64,000 nucleotides of DNA, from assembly GCA_905216155.1 (NCBI GenBank), contig CAJMSU010000004.1, positions 1 through 64,000 on the forward strand, in the 5' to 3' direction. Source of the DNA: an uncultured bacterium (GTDB lineage: Bacteria; Bacillota_I; Bacilli_A; RF39; UBA660). Position 1 is the first letter of the stretch; every line of letters begins with the position of its first letter. Position numbers and translations under genes: made by a program. The notes under the pieces are model-generated. The model was given only the letters and a program-made list of their open reading frames with translations. It did not search any database and was not told the origin of the DNA. Positions 59,888-64,000 of the stretch are shown piece by piece.

Positions 59888-61622
59888 ATATAGAAATAGA
59901 TATTGTGGAAAATTAAGTGAAAAAGAAATTGGTGAGGTTGTAAGAGTTGCTGGTTTTGTTGAAAATATTAGAGATCATGGTGGAGTAATCTTTGTTGATG
60001 TTCGTGATATGTCTGGAGTTATTCAAGTTGTTAGTAATGATGATAGTATTTTTGATGGTATAACTCGTGAATCTAGTATTAGTATTACTGGTACTATTCG
60101 TAAAAGAAGTGAAGAAGATTATAATGAGAGAATTACAACTGGTACTATTGAGTTATTAGTAGATAGTTTAGAAGTTTTAGGTAAGGCAGTTAATGTACTT
60201 CCATTTGAGGTTGTCTCTTCTAAAGAAGTTAGTGAGGATGTTAGATTAAAATATCGTTATTTAGATATGAGGAATCCTAAGGTACGTGAAAATATTCTTT
60301 TTAGAACTAAGGTTGTTGATTATTTAAGAAAAATAATGAAAGAGGAAGATTTTTTAGAAATTCAAACACCAATTTTAACTGCATCTTCTCCTGAAGGAGC
60401 ACGTGACTTTATAGTTCCATCACGTAAATTTCATGGTAAGTTTTATGCTCTTCCTCAAGCACCTCAACAATTTAAACAATTATTAATGTGTGGTGGAATT
60501 GATAAGTATTTCCAAATAGCACCTTGTTTTAGAGATGAAGATGCAAGAAGTGATAGAGTATATGGTGAATTTTATCAATTAGATTTTGAAATGGCTTTTG
60601 CAGAAGAAGAAGATATATTAAAAATTGGTGAAAAAATCTTTAGAGATACATTTACAAAGTTTGGTAATGGTAGGAAAATTAGTGATGATAAATTTATTCG
60701 TTTAAGTTTTAAAGAATCTATGGAAAGATTTGGTACTGATAAACCAGACTTGAGAAATCCACTTGAATTAGTTGATTTAACAGATGTGTTTGAAGAGACT
60801 ACATTTAGACCTTTTAGAGGAGTTCAAGTAGAGGGGATTGTTGTTCCAGATATTGCTGATAAATCTAATTCTTGGTTTAATGATTTAGGTGAATTTGCTA
60901 AGAGTATTGGTATGAGTGCTGGTATTGGATATTTTAAAGTAGCAGATGATATGAGTTTTGTTGGACCAATTGATAAATTTTTATCAGATGAAGAAAGAGA
61001 AGATTTAATTGAGGTTGCATCTTTAAAACCTGGATGTGTAATTTTCTTTATAGCTGATAGAAAGAATGCTTATAAGTATGCTGGACTTATTAGAGATGAA
61101 TTAGGTAGAAGACTTGATTTAATAGATAAGAATGAATTTAAATTCTGTATAATAAAGGATTTTCCAATGTTTGAGTGGAGTGAGGAAGATGAGGGATATA
61201 TATTTACTCATAATCCATTTAGTATGCCACAAGGTGGAATGGATGCTTTAGAAAACAAGAAACCAGAGGATGTTTTGGCTTACCAATTTGACTTTGTTTG
61301 TAATGGTGTTGAAATGGCAAGTGGAGCAGTTCGTAACCATGATTTAGATATTATGAGACGTGCTTTTGCAATCGCTGGTTATGAAGAAGATGAAATTGAA
61401 AAAAGATTTAATGCTTTATATCAAGCATTTAAATATGGGGCACCTCCACATGCTGGAATGGCTCCAGGAATTGATAGAATGTTAATGATGCTATTAGATG
61501 AAGATTCTATTCGTGAGACGATAGCTTTCCCAATGTTAGCTAGTGGAGCAGACTTATTGACAGGAGCACCTACTGAAGTTGATGAAATGCAATTAAGAGA
61601 AGCTCATATAAAAGTAAGATAG
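59874..61622 (+). CDS. aspS: Aspartyl-tRNA synthetase (bacterial type)
   Basis: 582 residues, bacterial-type AspRS with an N-terminal OB-fold anticodon domain (VRVAGFVENIRDHGGVIFVDVRDMSGVIQVV), class II motif 1 region, FLEIQTPILTASSPEGARDF, APQQFKQLLMCGGIDKYFQIAPCFRDEDAR (motif 2), a GAD-type insertion (~290-410) and GMAPGIDRMLMMLL (motif 3). It belongs to a T-box operon with GatCAB that appears to sense Asn-tRNA. This suggests a non-discriminating enzyme that makes Asp-tRNA-Asn for amidation; that specificity is inferred. Confidence 0.96.
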   Translation: MQENKYRNRYCGKLSEKEIGEVVRVAGFVENIRDHGGVIFVDVRDMSGVIQVVSNDDSIFDGITRESSISITGTIRKRSEEDYNERITTGTIELLVDSLEVLGKAVNVLPFEVVSSKEVSEDVRLKYRYLDMRNPKVRENILFRTKVVDYLRKIMKEEDFLEIQTPILTASSPEGARDFIVPSRKFHGKFYALPQAPQQFKQLLMCGGIDKYFQIAPCFRDEDARSDRVYGEFYQLDFEMAFAEEEDILKIGEKIFRDTFTKFGNGRKISDDKFIRLSFKESMERFGTDKPDLRNPLELVDLTDVFEETTFRPFRGVQVEGIVVPDIADKSNSWFNDLGEFAKSIGMSAGIGYFKVADDMSFVGPIDKFLSDEEREDLIEVASLKPGCVIFFIADRKNAYKYAGLIRDELGRRLDLIDKNEFKFCIIKDFPMFEWSEEDEGYIFTHNPFSMPQGGMDALENKKPEDVLAYQFDFVCNGVEMASGAVRNHDLDIMRRAFAIAGYEEDEIEKRFNALYQAFKYGAPPHAGMAPGIDRMLMMLLDEDSIRETIAFPMLASGADLLTGAPTEVDEMQLREAHIKVR

Positions 61623-61699
61623 GAAAAATAATATTTCTTATCTTTTTTTAATTATTTTATGATACAATTTAAGTAGTTAAGATATGGGAGTTTTATTTT

Positions 61700-62932
61700 A
61701 TGAAGAAAGTATTAGAGTTTATAAAAAAGTATAGAGCAGTAATATTTTTATTTTGTTTTTCATTTATCATTAGATTATTTATAATAACTATAGTTAAGAC
61801 TCCAATTGAGTCAGACTTTAAAACTATGTATGATGCTTCATGTGAGATAATAAATGGAGGTGTTTTATATAAAAGTTCTACTTACTTTTTAACATGGGCC
61901 TATCAAATGGGACATGTTCTTTATCAAAGCTTTTTACTTAGTATAGTTAATAGTGTTACTTTTTTAAAGATTATAAATTGTTTAGTTACATCTTTAATTG
62001 TTGTTTTTATTTATTTAATCGGAAAAATGATTTCTAGTAGAAGATGTGCTTTTATTGTTAGTGTTTTATATTCAATATTTTTATTTCCACTTTTATTAAA
62101 TACAGTTTTGACAAATCAACATTTACCTATGCTTTTAATTTTAATTAGTATTTATTTACTTATTTCTATTGATTATAAAAAATATATTTTAAAAAGTCTT
62201 ATTATTGGTTTGTTACTTGGTATTAGTAATATTTTAAGAAGTGAGTGTATTGTAATTATTACGGGAATATTTTTATATTCTGTTTATTTAATATTTAAAA
62301 AATATAATTTTAAGAGAGTAATTTGTAGTTTTATAATTATTTTTAGTTCTTACTTTTTAGTATTTAATGGTGTAAGTTTAATTCTAGAAAACATGGATAT
62401 AAGCCCTAATGGACTTCGTAATATGAATCCTACTTGGAAGTTTGTAGTTGGATTTAATTATGATACTAATGGTTTATATAGTGAAGATGATGCTTCTATT
62501 TATGCTAATGATGAAAATAAATCTAAGGATATAGTAATTGATAGAATTAGTAATTTTAAAAAAATACCAATCCTATTTATTAAAAAGAGTAAGATTTTAT
62601 GGTTTAATTCTGATTTATCTTGGAGTATTGGATATATTGGTGATACTAAGTTATATAAGTTTTTAAATATTATTAATCAAATATTTATAATAGTTTTTAA
62701 TCTTTTATCATGTTTTAGTATATATTCACTTTTAAAAGATAAAAAGAAGGGACAAGTTATTGTTACTTTAATACTTTTTGTATATTTTAATGTTTATTTA
62801 TTAATAGAGGTTATGCCTAGATATGCTTATAGTTTGCAGATACTTGAGGCAATTTTGATGTGCAGTGGTATTGATTTTTTAATAGATATTATTGATAAGT
62901 ATAATAAAAGTAGAAAAAAGAAGTTGTTTTAA
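61700..62932 (+). CDS. GT39/ArnT-like membrane glycosyltransferase
   Basis: 410 residues with about nine or ten TM helices. The first external loop carries ESDFKTMYDASCEIINGG, the acidic loop expected for the GT-C fold (GT39/PMT/ArnT class) that uses polyprenyl-linked sugars. A larger external segment lies at ~225-300 (NPTWKFVVGFNYDTNGLYSEDD). It probably transfers a sugar to a surface polymer or protein. An extended -10 (TGATACAAT) lies just upstream and it appears monocistronic. Confidence 0.78.
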   Translation: MKKVLEFIKKYRAVIFLFCFSFIIRLFIITIVKTPIESDFKTMYDASCEIINGGVLYKSSTYFLTWAYQMGHVLYQSFLLSIVNSVTFLKIINCLVTSLIVVFIYLIGKMISSRRCAFIVSVLYSIFLFPLLLNTVLTNQHLPMLLILISIYLLISIDYKKYILKSLIIGLLLGISNILRSECIVIITGIFLYSVYLIFKKYNFKRVICSFIIIFSSYFLVFNGVSLILENMDISPNGLRNMNPTWKFVVGFNYDTNGLYSEDDASIYANDENKSKDIVIDRISNFKKIPILFIKKSKILWFNSDLSWSIGYIGDTKLYKFLNIINQIFIIVFNLLSCFSIYSLLKDKKKGQVIVTLILFVYFNVYLLIEVMPRYAYSLQILEAILMCSGIDFLIDIIDKYNKSRKKKLF

Positions 62933-62973
62933 AATTAATTATAATGTATAATATTAGAAGTTGGAGGGATATT

Positions 62974-64000
62974 ATGGCAAAAGAAGAAATAAAAGAAAAA
63001 GAAACAAAGAAAGAAAAGAAAAATAACAATATTCATGAAGTTGTTATTAAAATAGAAGGGGATGCTTGGACTAAGGCTATTGACGATTCATTTAAAAAAC
63101 ATCAAAAAGATGCTAAGGTTGATGGTTTTAGAAAAGGCAAGGTACCTAGAGATATTTATGAAAAACATTTTGGTAGGGAAAGTTTATTTATAGATGCTGC
63201 TGATATGGTATTACAAGATGCTTATAATAAGGCAATGGATGAATATAAATTAATACCAGTTGTACAACCTTCTGTTAACTTAAAGAGTTTAGATGAAGCT
63301 GGAGTTGAATTTGTATTTAAGATAATTACTAAGCCAGAAGTTAAAGTAAAAAAATATAAAGGACTTAATATTAAACCTAAAAAAGTAGAAGTTAGTGAAG
63401 AAGAAGTTAACCATGAACTTGGACATTTACTAGAAAGATATACTGAATTAGTTACAAAAGATGGAAAAGTTGAAAATGGTGATGTTGCCGTTATTGATTT
63501 TGAAGGTTTTGTAGATGGAGTAGCATTTGATGGCGGAAAGGGAGAAAACTATTCTCTTGAAATTGGTTCAAATACATTTATTCCTGGATTTGAAGAACAA
63601 CTTATTGGTACTTCTGCAGGAGATGAAAAAGATGTTAATGTTACATTCCCAGAAGAATATGGTGCAACTGAACTTGCTTCAAAGAAAGCTGTATTTAAAG
63701 TAAAAGTAGAAGAAGTAAAAGAAAAAGTTCAAAGAGAATTAGATGAAGAATTTTTTGAAGATTTAGGTATGGAAGGAGTTAACTCTGAAGATACTTTAAA
63801 AGAAGAAATTAAAAAATCAATTGAAGCTCAAAAAGAAATGGATGCTGAAAATGAATATGTAGATGCTATTTTAGAAGGAGTTTCTAAAAACGTAGAAGTT
63901 GATATTCCTGAAGAAATGGTTAATGATGAAATAGATAGATTAATGAAGAGATTTGAAGAACAAATGAAGATGCAAGGAATTTCATTAGATTTATATTATC
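62974..64000 (+). CDS. tig: Trigger factor (3' end outside window)
   Basis: ATG 62974 with GGAGGG upstream; 342 codons are visible before the window ends, still open. The N-terminal ribosome-binding domain has GFRKGKVPRDIYEKHFG. The FKBP-type PPIase domain (~170-255) shows DVAVIDFEGFVDGVAFDGG, LEIGSNTFIPGFEEQLIG and VTFPEEYGATELASKKAVFKV, and the start of the helical SurA-like C-terminal domain follows (LDEEFFEDLGMEGV). Trigger factor binds nascent chains at the ribosome exit. A Lys/Glu-rich extension of ~20 residues precedes the usual start of the domain. Confidence 0.95.
   Translation, partial: MAKEEIKEKETKKEKKNNNIHEVVIKIEGDAWTKAIDDSFKKHQKDAKVDGFRKGKVPRDIYEKHFGRESLFIDAADMVLQDAYNKAMDEYKLIPVVQPSVNLKSLDEAGVEFVFKIITKPEVKVKKYKGLNIKPKKVEVSEEEVNHELGHLLERYTELVTKDGKVENGDVAVIDFEGFVDGVAFDGGKGENYSLEIGSNTFIPGFEEQLIGTSAGDEKDVNVTFPEEYGATELASKKAVFKVKVEEVKEKVQRELDEEFFEDLGMEGVNSEDTLKEEIKKSIEAQKEMDAENEYVDAILEGVSKNVEVDIPEEMVNDEIDRLMKRFEEQMKMQGISLDLYY

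Noticed and set aside
1..64000. Mycoplasma genetic code (TGA = Trp)
   Set aside because: Conserved Trp positions use TGG, and TGA ends several genes at the expected length.
1..64000. CRISPR array, rRNA, tRNA or insertion sequence
   Set aside because: No regularly spaced repeats, no rRNA-like or cloverleaf segments and no transposase were found; intergenic spaces are too short for most of these.

Overview
The window is a very AT-rich, gene-dense bacterial chromosome segment, almost all of it coding on the + strand. TGG encodes Trp and TGA acts as a stop (for example at the ends of the genes at 15457-15460 and 43161-43163), so the genetic code is standard rather than the Mycoplasma code. Gene order matches Bacilli (ireB-ruvX-yrzB-mltG-trmR-yrrN/yrrO-greA). 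GatA carries the mycoplasma-like DTGDSVRKPA variant, DnaE is short, and MltG, NlpC/P60, CHAP and sortases show a cell-wall lifestyle. The best guess is a walled, uncultured, Mollicutes-related Bacilli lineage such as the gut RF39-type groups. This is inferred from reading, not from a database search.

Layout. 0-7.8 kb: housekeeping genes (typA 3' part, rpmB on the minus strand, dnaE, lspA, an RluD-type pseudouridine synthase, hypotheticals). 7.9-15.1 kb: a HAD-acyl ligase fusion with a PlsC-type acyltransferase that carries an insert, a seven-TM hybrid histidine kinase with all phosphorelay modules, a TspO-like protein and a rhomboid protease. 15.2-24.1 kb: the conserved ireB-to-greA block, including the tRNA wobble-U genes trmR, yrrN and yrrO. 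It is interrupted by a gene joining a VirB2-like two-TM module to an NlpC/P60 hydrolase, followed by an unknown membrane-anchored protein.

24.1-51.0 kb is the most interesting region: a continuous + strand locus combining two class-B-like sortases and surface proteins, a Tad/Flp pilus core (CpaB, CpaF, TadB, TadC, pilin-like proteins, CpaE-like) and a type IV secretion core (two VirB2-like proteins, VirB6-, VirB3- and VirB4-like proteins, a CHAP hydrolase in the VirB1 role, VirD4). VirB4 is encoded as two overlapping genes. No relaxase, integrase, plasmid replication gene or att repeat is visible, and the locus sits between housekeeping genes with matching base composition. It therefore looks like a resident envelope machine for adhesion, secretion or DNA traffic rather than a mobile element. 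The VirB2-NlpC fusion 21 kb upstream is probably a satellite of it.

51-64 kb: rhodanese, VTT/DedA-type membrane protein, rmuC, small hypotheticals, trpS (minus strand), a protein with sigma-region-4-like and alpha-CTD-like modules, then a T-box-controlled gatC-gatA-gatB-aspS operon, a GT39-like glycosyltransferase and the 5' part of tig. Intergenic spaces are short, and several terminator hairpins include the stop codon of the gene they end. I saw no rRNA, tRNA, CRISPR array or insertion sequence. The only non-coding stretch longer than 300 bases is the T-box leader at 56378-56696.
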